Of a stretch of 37,493 nucleotides of DNA, positions 1 through 6,655 are shown in pieces. The notes beneath the pieces are model-generated. The model had not been told where the DNA came from and searched no databases. It worked only from the letters and a program-made list of their open reading frames with translations. The stretch is from assembly GCA_900100095.1 (NCBI GenBank), contig FMTN01000030.1, positions 1 to 37,493 of the forward strand, written 5' to 3'. Source of the stretch: Lachnospiraceae bacterium C10 (GTDB taxonomy: Bacteria; Bacillota; Clostridia; Lachnospirales; Lachnospiraceae). Both the position numbers and the translations under genes were made by a program. Each line of letters starts with the position of its first letter. Within the stretch, counting starts at the first letter, position 1.

Positions 1-74
1 TTTGCTACTGATTCATTGTTTGGCGGAAGCAATCTTCTAAGCATTGCCTCCTTAAGTTCTGGACTGTATCCCAT
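1..74 (-). CDS. IS3-type transposase, N-terminus only (runs off the window)
   Basis: The first 24 codons read MGYSPELKEAMLRRLLPPNN and onward without a stop to the window edge. This matches from memory the start of IS3-group transposase first ORFs (the HTH protein that binds the element's ends), which often begin with a YS.E.KE..+ +LLPPN pattern. The ATG at 72-74 is preceded by GGGAGC, a fair ribosome binding site. A second open frame on the same strand (about 5-136) overlaps it but resembles nothing I know, so I did not call it. The element's outer end must lie somewhere between here and about position 400. Confidence 0.55.
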   Translation of the reverse strand, partial: MGYSPELKEAMLRRLLPPNNESVA

Positions 75-264
75 GTGAAGCTCCCTTCTGCGATATCTAA
101 AATGATATCACACATAGCTTCAAGCTTCACTGACATCTATTCTGGCACACGGGGATTTCCTAATTCTATTAAGAGAGCGCTATAATAAACACATTGCAGA
201 TATATAAGCGGGTGCTTAATTTCAAGTTGAAAATCAGCGCTGATGGGGGTAATATAATCTCAAA

Positions 265-365
265 AAGGTCTCCATTAACCTACTAGCCTGCGAGTTAGTG
301 AAGAGATGAACTTTAAAGAAGGTCTCCATTAACCTTCGGATTTTCCGTAAAGAGATGAACTTTAA
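265..365. repeat. Two tandem structured repeats upstream of the transposase
   Basis: Two units (265-316 and 319-365) share an identical 5' block AAGGTCTCCATTAACCT and an identical 3' block AAGAGATGAACTTTAA. Between the blocks each unit has a different short hairpin: ACTA/TAGT in the first and CGGA/TCCG in the second. GTCTC in the 5' block can pair with GAGAT in the 3' block, so each unit can fold as a closing stem, internal loop and apical hairpin. Conserved flanks around a variable hairpin suggest RNA or IS-end structure. I do not recognise the family. Positions 137-264 show nothing else. Confidence 0.5.
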
Positions 366-368
366 TGA

Positions 369-398
369 GTGGGAAGCTTAAGCTTCCCACATTTTTTG
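369..398 (+). terminator. Palindromic intrinsic terminator
   Basis: A perfect 22-nt palindrome (369-390, arms GTGGGAAGCTT) is followed by ATTTTTTG on the plus strand. It directly follows the tandem repeat at 265-365, so a short plus-strand transcript through the repeats would end here. Confidence 0.6.
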
Positions 399-409
399 TT
401 AAACAACGA

Positions 410-453
410 GCCCAAGTCCCACCTGCAAGCTCGCTTGAGAGGGGGACTTGGGC
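410..453. repeat. Long hairpin, possible dispersed repeat element
   Basis: GCCCAAGTCCC (410-420) pairs with GGGACTTGGGC (443-453), with an inner CAAGC/GCTTG stem. A further short stem follows near 471-490. The preceding AACAACGAGCC (402-412) recurs at 32510-32520 just before another repeat region, also after a terminator T-run, which suggests a shared intergenic element. Confidence 0.4.
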
Positions 454-499
454 GACTGTAAGCACCGAAAGGCTTTGCCTTGAGGTGTGAAACAGAGTT

Positions 500-531
500 G
501 AAATCGAGTAGGAGTCAGCCTACTCGATTTC
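500..531 (-). terminator. 13-bp stem hairpin at the end of the 112-residue gene
   Basis: GAAATCGAGTAGG (500-512) and its exact complement (519-531) close a 6-nt loop, overlapping the stop codon of the gene at 531-869. The T-run is weak, so it may act as a terminator or as an RNA 3' stabiliser. Confidence 0.45.
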
Positions 532-869
532 TAAATTGGAGTGCTTTCGTCTAGCCAGGCAATCTCTTTTTCGACTTGCCAGAATGTTTTTCCCTCGAAG
601 GGAGTAGCTTCAAGAAACTGTTTTTTGATTAAATCTAAATTGCTACCATGTATTTCCAAAACTCGGTCATAAGAAAGAGTTCCATCATTGTTTAATATAG
701 AATGATAATATTTATTATCTTCATTCTGAGCTTTCCATCGATCAATGAAGAAAACAGATTCAAGATCATCTGTTTGAGCCTCTAACCAATAAATATAACC
801 ATTGTAGTAAAGTGTTGCTTCAGAGAACCATCCGGTATCAAGAAATTGATCTAAATTACCATTAATCAT
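531..869 (-). CDS. Hypothetical protein, 112 residues
   Basis: I do not recognise the family. The product is acidic and soluble, rich in Trp and Tyr, with no signal peptide or membrane segment. It starts MINGNLDQFLDTGWFSEATL and ends ..AWLDESTPI. The start is supported by AAAGGAG eight bases before the ATG. A hairpin covers its stop codon. Small, acidic, Trp-rich proteins alone in accessory regions are often immunity proteins for polymorphic toxins, but no toxin gene is adjacent, so this is only a possibility. Upstream, 870-1029 is AT-rich intergenic DNA. Confidence 0.6.
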   Translation of the reverse strand: MINGNLDQFLDTGWFSEATLYYNGYIYWLEAQTDDLESVFFIDRWKAQNEDNKYYHSILNNDGTLSYDRVLEIHGSNLDLIKKQFLEATPFEGKTFWQVEKEIAWLDESTPI

Positions 870-991
870 AATCCGTACTCCTTTAATTATTTTTTTTATT
901 TTTTATAAATGTCAGGGTTAAATGTTTCTGATAATTTTCCGCTGCAAGATAACTTTCGAGATAAATCAAATATAAATAAATGTTGACAGGT

Positions 992-1017
992 ACGCCCCCG
1001 CATTACAGCGAGGGCGC
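992..1017 (-). terminator. GC-rich hairpin downstream of the CPBP protease gene
   Basis: GCCCCCGC and GCGAGGGC form a stem with one mismatch, about 13 bp past the stop codon of the protease gene. The T-run is poor, so this is a moderate call. Confidence 0.4.
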
Positions 1018-1029
1018 ATTTATTGAAAT

Positions 1030-1899
1030 TTAATTCATGGCTTCAAGACTATCTTTATATAATCTTGTTCTGGTAATGATTACAAAAAATACTATATCAA
1101 GTACAATTGAAACCGGATTAACCAGTGTTTTGTAAACATCACTGAATGGATAGATCATTGCTCCTGTAAGAACGATATTTTCAAACATATGTAAAAAGAA
1201 TATTGGAAAGACTTTTCTTTGTGAAATAACATATATCGAACTATATACAAGGGAATTTGTTACACACATAAGTACAAAGCATACCGCTAAAAGCATGTTC
1301 GAATGAGCCCATTCATACTGAATCTGAGCAGGATAAAAGAACAGTGGTAAATGCCATATTCCCCAGATTAATCCAATAATTATCGAACCTTTTACAACAT
1401 TCTTTTTATTGATTACCATATCTGAGAGAAAGCCTCTCCAGCCAAACTCTTCAGAGAATGGTCCTGATATCAGCCCCCAAAACAGGAAATAGAAAAACAT
1501 TAATGGATTTCCCGCAATAAGTTTTAGCCCCTCAAATCCGAGATTTTCTCCTCCATTCATCTTGGATATTGTCTGTGTGACAAAGCACTCAATACATATG
1601 AGAAGCAAGCTGATAAATATAGCTAAAATACTTCTTTTATCCGGTACAAGACATCTTTTGAAGAAATCTTTAATATTCTCTTTTTTGTATAAAACAGCGA
1701 CAAAAATGCCTCCTAAAAGTGATGGAATCATACCCCCAATAACAAAAAAGATAGATGCAAAGTCAAATGAAGATACCGAAGTCTCTTCTACATTCATTTG
1801 CAATACTATTGGCGTAAATTGAAAGAGCCACGTTAATAAAAGTGTAACTATAACGAAAATAACAGCTACCTTTTTCTTACTTAAATTCTCATTTTTCAT
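1030..1899 (-). CDS. CPBP-family intramembrane glutamic protease (CAAX/Abi type)
   Basis: This 289-residue protein has about eight hydrophobic segments and the three signature motifs of the CPBP (Abi, Rce1-like) family. These are EEFGWRGFLSD (about residue 150, the Glu-Glu pair and Arg), GIWHLPLFF (about 180) and HMFENIVLTG (about 237), which together supply the Glu/His residues of the active site within the membrane. In Gram-positive bacteria such proteins occur in bacteriocin immunity and in membrane proteolysis; the substrate here cannot be told. GGGGGT precedes the ATG. It sits alone in an accessory strip with no bacteriocin precursor visible nearby. The family assignment is confident; the role is open. 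Confidence 0.88.
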   Translation of the reverse strand: MKNENLSKKKVAVIFVIVTLLLTWLFQFTPIVLQMNVEETSVSSFDFASIFFVIGGMIPSLLGGIFVAVLYKKENIKDFFKRCLVPDKRSILAIFISLLLICIECFVTQTISKMNGGENLGFEGLKLIAGNPLMFFYFLFWGLISGPFSEEFGWRGFLSDMVINKKNVVKGSIIIGLIWGIWHLPLFFYPAQIQYEWAHSNMLLAVCFVLMCVTNSLVYSSIYVISQRKVFPIFFLHMFENIVLTGAMIYPFSDVYKTLVNPVSIVLDIVFFVIITRTRLYKDSLEAMN

Positions 1900-1972
1900 G
1901 CACTACCCCCATCCCCGTAACAATTTTTTATAATACAGTTCAATATTTTATCAGTTTATATGGCTGTAAAAT

Positions 1973-2122
1973 ATGTTTATGCGACTAAACAAAATCTTAC
2001 AAGGAGATTGTACAGTATCTTCCTTGTATCATCAAATCAAACTTCCGCTCGACATAGAAATTGGAGATATGTGGGACGCCTTCAATGAAGCAAATGAATA
2101 TCCGTTGCTGTTTAACAGGTAA
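1973..2122 (+). CDS. Short ORF of unknown nature, possibly a gene remnant
   Basis: The open frame gives MFMRLNKILQGDCTVSSLYH followed by a coherent acidic tail ending in ..YPLLFNR, 49 residues. Its composition is protein-like and ends cleanly just before the left copy of the tRNA-Leu repeat (2141). No convincing ribosome binding site precedes either ATG (1973 or 1979). It may be the tail of a gene cut during element rearrangement. I cannot name a family. Confidence 0.3.
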   Translation: MFMRLNKILQGDCTVSSLYHQIKLPLDIEIGDMWDAFNEANEYPLLFNR

Positions 2123-2140
2123 ACCACTTTTATTAAAAAG

Positions 2141-2168
2141 AAAAAATCTTAATGCGGAAGATGGGACT
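2141..2168. repeat. Left copy of a 28-bp direct repeat (attachment-site-like)
   Basis: This segment is identical over 28 bp to 2872-2899, which covers the last 16 nt of the tRNA-Leu gene and 12 nt beyond. After one mismatch the next three bases also agree. Direct repeats of a tRNA 3' end on either side of a short segment are what site-specific integration by a tyrosine recombinase leaves behind. No integrase gene remains between the copies. Confidence 0.6.
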
Positions 2169-2281
2169 CGAAAAAATTTTCTACCCAAGAAATCCAGTAA
2201 AAAGGAGGATTGACCACAAGTTTTGAATTATGAAAAAGGAGAAAAACACAAAATATGCATAGCATATCTGGCATAAAAAAA

Positions 2282-2298
2282 CGAACATATGATATGAT
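2282..2298 (+). promoter_or_regulatory. Possible promoter of the holin-like peptide, with a half LexA-like box
   Basis: CGAACATATG (2282-2291) matches the first part of the Gram-positive LexA box consensus CGAACatatGTTCG, but the second half reads ATAT instead of TTCG. TATGAT (2293-2298) could be the -10 element. SOS control is a guess from a half site. Confidence 0.25.
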
Positions 2299-2347
2299 GA
2301 ATTCGTTGCCACTCCTATACCGGCACGGAAGGGAGGGTTGACGTACG

Positions 2348-2431
2348 GAAAGTATTATTGCTTTTTTCATCTCTGTCGCGGCAAGTGTAGTCGCCTACTA
2401 CATATGCAAATGGTTGGATAGTGATGAGTAA
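2348..2431 (+). pseudogene. Holin-like small membrane peptide, start codon lost
   Basis: The frame reads ESIIAFFISVAASVVAYYIC followed by KWLDSDE and a stop. This is the pattern of small holin-like toxin peptides common near mobile elements of Firmicutes: short N-terminus, one membrane helix, then a C-K-W-L-D tail. The expected ATG position (2345-2347) is ACG, with a TGA two codons upstream, while GGGAGG is still present 8 nt before it. No other start codon lies in frame before the helix. The peptide is therefore probably not made. A single T-to-C change would explain the loss. Confidence 0.5.
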
Positions 2432-2479
2432 TGGCAACCAGCCTAAGGTTTAAGCCACCTTGCAAAAAAACGGAATAGA

Positions 2480-2509
2480 AAAGCCAGCGTGTACGAGACG
2501 CTGGCTTTT
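2480..2509. terminator. Intrinsic terminator after the holin-like peptide
   Basis: AAAGCCAGCGT (2480-2490) and ACGCTGGCTTTT (2498-2509) form an 11-bp stem with a 7-nt loop, with A's before and T's after. It could end transcripts from either direction, as seen where a toxin mRNA meets an antisense RNA. Confidence 0.65.
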
Positions 2510-2677
2510 CGGTTGTCCATACGGACATATTATTGCTTTTTTGCCTACTCAAAGTATAGCACGCATTTGAAATTTGTCAAATGAACGGCGTTTTAGCATT
2601 TTACATGTTTATTGAATGGATATTTTAGTAATCCACCTCAAACTGAACCAAATGTAATTTGAAGGAAAAAATGTACA

Positions 2678-2706
2678 TTGACAAGTGAATATTGGGTAAA
2701 AGATAT
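2678..2706 (+). promoter_or_regulatory. Promoter of the 45-codon ORF
   Basis: TTGACA (2678-2683), a 17-nt spacer and AGATAT (2701-2706), about 40 bp before the ATG at 2746. Confidence 0.45.
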
Positions 2707-2745
2707 GTTGGTCTGAATTTGATTTAAAGGAAGGAGGTGATTTGC

Positions 2746-2883
2746 ATGAGCTTATATACAAAGGAATTTGCAAGCGATTTGCTTACAAATGAAATTCAGC
2801 AACTCGACATGCAGATTACCTCCTTGCAAAAAGAAAAATCCCCGAAAGCCTTAACTTTCAAGGGATTTTCCAAAAAATCTTAA
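2746..2883 (+). CDS. Small hypothetical protein, 45 residues
   Basis: The ORF begins MSLYTKEFASDLLTNEIQQL, continues as a charged helix (Q-L-D-M-Q-I-T-S-L-Q-K-E-K) and ends in a basic tail. A perfect AAGGAGGTGA lies 6 nt before the ATG, and a promoter-like TTGACA-17-AGATAT lies upstream. The last third of the coding sequence is the inverted-repeat DNA that serves as terminator of the tRNA-Leu gene on the other strand, and the stop codon TAA abuts the tRNA 3' end. It could be a relic gene of the integrated element; its family is unknown to me. Confidence 0.45.
   Translation: MSLYTKEFASDLLTNEIQQLDMQITSLQKEKSPKALTFKGFSKKS
2832..2870 (-). terminator. Terminator of tRNA-Leu
   Basis: Read on the minus strand, a GAAAATCCC stem with an inner GAAAG/CTTTC stem is followed by TTTTTC and more T's, starting about 14 nt after the tRNA 3' end. 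It overlaps the 3' part of the small ORF on the opposite strand. Confidence 0.6.
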
Positions 2884-2899
2884 TGCGGAAGATGGGACT
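2872..2899. repeat. Right copy of the 28-bp direct repeat, at the 3' end of tRNA-Leu
   Basis: It covers the terminal 16 nt of tRNA-Leu(AAG) and 12 nt downstream, and is identical to 2141-2168. Here the tRNA gene is intact, so this would be the tRNA-proximal attachment site. Confidence 0.6.
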
Positions 2900-2967
2900 T
2901 GAACCCACACGACATCGCTGCCACAAGATCCTTAGTCTTGCTCGTCTGCCAGTTCCGACACTTCCGC
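2884..2967 (-). tRNA. tRNA-Leu (anticodon AAG)
   Basis: The 84-nt gene has a GCGGAAG/CTTCCGC acceptor stem, a long variable arm as expected for tRNA-Leu, the T-loop TTCAAGT and an A discriminator. The anticodon stem CAAGA/TCTTG closes the loop CTAAGGA, giving anticodon AAG with G37. CCA is not encoded. Confidence 0.93.
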
Positions 2968-2995
2968 CGACGCAACATGTTGCGCAACGAATGTT

Positions 2996-3024
2996 ATTAT
3001 GAACTATTACAGCGAATATGTCAA
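2996..3024 (-). promoter_or_regulatory. Promoter of tRNA-Leu
   Basis: On the minus strand TTGACA (3024-3019), a 17-nt spacer and CATAAT (3001-2996). A perfect 14-bp palindrome CGCAACATGTTGCG lies between this promoter and the tRNA (around 2971-2984); its role is unclear. Confidence 0.75.
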
Positions 3025-3053
3025 GCCGTTTCCAAAAATAATTTGAAAAATTT

Positions 3054-3875
3054 TTATCCTTTTACCGCACCGGCGGCAATTCCATCCACCATATTCTTCA
3101 CAAGACAGAAATACAACACCACGATCGGAAGGGCAATGAACACACTTCCTGCAGCAAATCTGGCAAATTCTGTCTCATCCAGACTCATAAGTCCTACTGC
3201 TACTGTATACAGATCCTTTTCTTTCAACAGGAGCTTTGGAAGGATAAAGTCACTCCATGGCCATGTGAAAGAGGTAAGCGCCGTGTAAACAATCATCGGC
3301 TTGGACATCGGCAGATTGATTTTAAGAAAAATCTGCATGTTGGTGGCTCCGTCAATTTTAGCTGCCTCATCAATTGCCCGGGGAATGGTATCGAAAAATC
3401 CCTTCTGCGTCAGGTATCCCATCGGTGCTCCACCGGCATAGATCAGGATCAGTCCCCATAAGTGATTGATCAGACCGAACTGTGTCATCAGCAGGTAAAC
3501 CGCAGTCATACCCATGAAGGAAGGGAACATTCCCAGCACCATCGTCGTTTTCATCATCGGTTTTCTCGCCTTAAAGTTAAAGCGGGACATGGTATAAGCT
3601 GTAAGGATGGTCAGAAAAGTTCCAAGAATACAGCTTCCGGTCGCCACAAACAAGGTATTGAAAAACCATTTCGGGTAATTATACATCCTTGTATCCGTAA
3701 ACAGCTTATGAAAGGTTGCAAAGCTGTAGGACTTCGGGAAAAATCCATCAAAAGAATAGATACTTCCCGATTGAGAAAAGGACGCTAAAATAAGCCAAAG
3801 GCAAGGAAAGAAAAAGATAAAAGCGACCAGTAGTAACAGGCCGTATGTCCAGAATGCATCCAGTTTTTTTCTCAT
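3054..3875 (-). CDS. Maltodextrin ABC transporter permease, MalG type
   Basis: This 273-residue protein has six predicted membrane helices and the EAA loop DEAAKIDGATNMQIFLKINL (about residues 165-190), which docks to the ABC ATPase. Length and sequence fit the MalG/GanQ branch of carbohydrate uptake permeases. It pairs with the longer MalF-type protein encoded just upstream, overlapping it by 4 bp (ATGA type), so the two are translationally coupled. It is the last gene of the amylase-binding protein-permease operon. No MalK/MsmX ATPase lies in the window, so a shared ATPase encoded elsewhere probably powers it, as in other Firmicutes. Maltodextrin as substrate is inferred from the amylase gene in the same operon. 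Confidence 0.9.
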   Translation of the reverse strand: MRKKLDAFWTYGLLLLVAFIFFFPCLWLILASFSQSGSIYSFDGFFPKSYSFATFHKLFTDTRMYNYPKWFFNTLFVATGSCILGTFLTILTAYTMSRFNFKARKPMMKTTMVLGMFPSFMGMTAVYLLMTQFGLINHLWGLILIYAGGAPMGYLTQKGFFDTIPRAIDEAAKIDGATNMQIFLKINLPMSKPMIVYTALTSFTWPWSDFILPKLLLKEKDLYTVAVGLMSLDETEFARFAAGSVFIALPIVVLYFCLVKNMVDGIAAGAVKG

Positions 3876-5191
3876 TGGAAAGTATCCTCCTCTCTGTAGG
3901 ATGGTGACTTCACATATACAATCAGCGATATCGTCGACGTGATCAGGAAAATAATCAGACTGATCGCAGCTCCGATACTGTAATAGTTGTTATCAATGGA
4001 CAGGTTGTATAACCAGTTGATCAACAGGTCAGTGTCGCTTGCAAGGAAGTACCCGTCCATGTACAGGCCTCCACGCAGGAAATAGAATATACCGAAGTTG
4101 TTGAAATTTCCGATGAACTGTCCCAACAAAACCGGTGTTGTTGCAAAAATCATGTACGGCATTGTCAGCTTCCAGAACTGTTTCCATCTGCCCGCTCCGT
4201 CCATCTTCGCTGCCTCGTACAGTGAAACGTCCCGGTTTGACAAATGTCCTGTAGCAAGCAGCATAATCGACGGTACACTGATCCAGCAATTCACCAGAAG
4301 ACCAATACATCTGGCACTCCATCTGGCATCCAGATCCAAAAATCCGAAGGCCTCCCCTCCGTTTGCCATAATCATCTGGTTGATCGGGCCGCCATAGGAG
4401 AACATGAATTTAAATGCCAGCAGGGTAATAAATCCCGGAATGGCATAGGCAAGAATCGGGAAAGCTCTCCAGAACGCTTTTCCTTTTACACATTCCTTGT
4501 TCAAAAGGAGCGCAAGTCCAAGTCCTGCAAAATAGTTAAGCGCCGTAGACACCACCGCCCATAAAAGATTCCAGCTTAGAATTCTGCCAAAGGTTGGCGC
4601 AAACTTGGACAATACCAGAAGCTTTTTAAAATTGGCAAAGCCGACCCAGTCCACCAGATGCGGAGGAACGATTTTTCCTCCGTAATTGGTGAAAGCAATC
4701 AGGATCATAAAGACGATCGGCAAAATATTAAAGATACACACACCGAGAACCGGAAGAGCAAGCACCAGCACATAGAATTTCTGGTCGAAAAGGGATGCCA
4801 GTTCCTTTTTCCATCCGATCTGCGCAAGGCCCTGTTCATGACGCAGCTGCATGGCATAGGCGCCCTTGACATTTTTTACATAGAAGTACAGAAATGCCAG
4901 GACAAGGATCCATGCAAAGATTCCCATAATCAGCATAACAATGGAATTATCGCCCTCGATTCCGGACCAGGCATCCGCCGTCTGCGTTCCAAGGGTGAAA
5001 AAACCAACGATATCTGAAATTCCTCTCCGAACAGCATATACGATCATGGAGATCTCCATCAAAAGGTAAATCAGCCCCTTTGCAATTCCGCCATAGCGAA
5101 AATGTCCGGCTCCCATAATCACCATCGACAGCTTTACCGCCCATGAAGATTTATGAATAAAACAGTTCCATTGATTCCATTTGGTTTTCAT
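3872..5191 (-). CDS. Maltodextrin ABC transporter permease, MalF type
   Basis: The 439-residue product has about eight hydrophobic segments, the EAA motif YEAAKMDGAGRWKQFWKLTM (C-terminal third), and an N-terminal extension with two helices ahead of the permease core, as in MalF/GanP proteins of Firmicutes. I placed the start at MKTKWNQW (ATG 5191), preceded by AAGGCGG at good spacing. A longer frame reaches 5242, but that would overlap the binding-protein gene and add a hydrophilic tail without a ribosome site. It lies 11 bp after the binding-protein gene and forms the membrane channel with the MalG-type subunit. Confidence 0.9.
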   Translation of the reverse strand: MKTKWNQWNCFIHKSSWAVKLSMVIMGAGHFRYGGIAKGLIYLLMEISMIVYAVRRGISDIVGFFTLGTQTADAWSGIEGDNSIVMLIMGIFAWILVLAFLYFYVKNVKGAYAMQLRHEQGLAQIGWKKELASLFDQKFYVLVLALPVLGVCIFNILPIVFMILIAFTNYGGKIVPPHLVDWVGFANFKKLLVLSKFAPTFGRILSWNLLWAVVSTALNYFAGLGLALLLNKECVKGKAFWRAFPILAYAIPGFITLLAFKFMFSYGGPINQMIMANGGEAFGFLDLDARWSARCIGLLVNCWISVPSIMLLATGHLSNRDVSLYEAAKMDGAGRWKQFWKLTMPYMIFATTPVLLGQFIGNFNNFGIFYFLRGGLYMDGYFLASDTDLLINWLYNLSIDNNYYSIGAAISLIIFLITSTISLIVYVKSPSYREEDTFQ

Positions 5192-5202
5192 TATATCCGC
5201 CT

Positions 5203-6654
5203 TTATTGTAATGTTGTAATCGCTTCCTGAATCTGATGGCACATATCCTTAAGCCCATCTTTCATGGCAGCTTCATCTTTATACTTTTTCTTCTCGTCCT
5301 TTCGGAAGACATCTTTGGCAAGATCGATAAAAAATGTCTTTCCCGGTGTCCAGATCTGTGAAACTTCGGAAATAGATGGCATCAGCACAATGTTTCCCTC
5401 ATCCAGATTCCGATAGATCTCAGCTGAAACGCCACCCATTTCTTTTGCTGTATCCTCTCTTGCCGGAGCAATTCCAAGGAGGGAGGCACGCTTTTTAATC
5501 ATTTCATAGCTTGTTGCAAATTTTACAAATTCAAGGCAGGCATTCGGCGCTTTGGTGTAGGAACTTATCGCATAACCGTTGACACCGCCCATGCATTTCG
5601 AATCGATCTCCTTGCTGTCGGTATCATTCAGATTACCGCTCTGCGGAAGTTTCGGCAGAGTCGTCATGACAAGATTCTCTTTCGCCTTCTTCTCGGCCTC
5701 TTCCTTTGTATCGCCCTTGCTCTCGTATTCCTTTTCCAGTTCACCCAGGAAAGTGGAATATACATCCGGAGTTGAAATGGTTGCAAAATATGTTCCGTCC
5801 GCCAGCTTACTGTACGCATTGGTTGTAATGGTATCGTCAATACAATCTTCATTCATAGCGGATGCTAGCTGGCTGAGAACAGCTGCTCCCTTCTGGGCGT
5901 CTCCTGCTGCAAAGCCGATATCCGTCGGATCGGTATTATCCTTTCCGAAAATGTATCCGCCGTAACTGAACAGAAATCCACTGGAAAAATACATATCGTT
6001 TAATGACTTCATATAGCCGTATTTCTTCGGATCTTCCTTATGGCGATTCTTTGAGAACTCATACATACGGCTCCAGCTCTGTGTCATGTCCGGAACATTG
6101 TCCGAATCCTGATCCCATTCATCCTTCCAGTTCTCCGGCAACAGATCCTTGCGGTAATACAGCTGCGGGGCCTGAACATTCACCGGAATACCACAGGTAT
6201 AGGTTTTTCCGTCCTTTTTCGTCTCGTATGCCTTCCATGCCGTCTGTGGAATCTGCTTGTAACAGTCAAAACCTTCCACCGGCAAAGGCAGAATGTGCTT
6301 GCCTTCCGCATATTTCATAATAACGTCATTGGCCTGATACAAAACGTCCGGACCGTAGCCGTAAGGGCCGTCATTTGCCAGATCCAGATACTGGTCCATA
6401 TTCGCATCCACGGCCTTGATGCCCTGGTCCTTGTACTTTTCGTTAAAGGCATCGATAAGTTCCTTAAAGTAACCTTTGGAAATGGCTGTATCGTTCTCCA
6501 GCACCTGGATGGTAACGTTTTTCTCAAGCTTTCCATCAAAGAGCGCGGAACCTGTTCCACCGGCAGCCGCCTTTGCTTCCGACTTTCCCTTACATCCGAC
6601 AAATGTCAGCATCATACAACCCAGTAATACGATTGCAATTCCTCTTTTTTTCAT
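5203..6654 (-). CDS. Sugar (maltodextrin) binding lipoprotein of the ABC transporter
   Basis: This 483-residue extracellular solute-binding protein of the MalE class (family 1) starts with a lipoprotein signal: MKKRGIAIVLLGCMMLTFVG then Cys-21, which would be lipidated. The mature part contains regions typical of the fold: NVTIQVLE, YFKELIDAFNEKY, LPENWKDEWD, and a C-terminal ..CLEFVKFATSYEM.. helix. The chosen ATG at 6654 has GGGAGG 6 nt upstream; the longer frame to 6702 runs into the preceding gene. Only 1 bp separates it from the amylase stop codon. It should capture oligosaccharides outside the membrane and deliver them to the two permeases downstream. Confidence 0.9.
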   Translation of the reverse strand: MKKRGIAIVLLGCMMLTFVGCKGKSEAKAAAGGTGSALFDGKLEKNVTIQVLENDTAISKGYFKELIDAFNEKYKDQGIKAVDANMDQYLDLANDGPYGYGPDVLYQANDVIMKYAEGKHILPLPVEGFDCYKQIPQTAWKAYETKKDGKTYTCGIPVNVQAPQLYYRKDLLPENWKDEWDQDSDNVPDMTQSWSRMYEFSKNRHKEDPKKYGYMKSLNDMYFSSGFLFSYGGYIFGKDNTDPTDIGFAAGDAQKGAAVLSQLASAMNEDCIDDTITTNAYSKLADGTYFATISTPDVYSTFLGELEKEYESKGDTKEEAEKKAKENLVMTTLPKLPQSGNLNDTDSKEIDSKCMGGVNGYAISSYTKAPNACLEFVKFATSYEMIKKRASLLGIAPAREDTAKEMGGVSAEIYRNLDEGNIVLMPSISEVSQIWTPGKTFFIDLAKDVFRKDEKKKYKDEAAMKDGLKDMCHQIQEAITTLQ

Positions 6655-6655
6655 T

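Noticed and set aside
2973-2986. Palindrome CGCAACATGTTGCG as an operator
   Set aside because: It lies between promoter and tRNA-Leu, where leader RNA structure is equally likely, and there is no second copy to support regulator binding.
2899-3288. Plus-strand ORF of 129 codons over tRNA-Leu and the MalG-type gene
   Set aside because: It is a shadow of the permease gene and passes through a tRNA gene.
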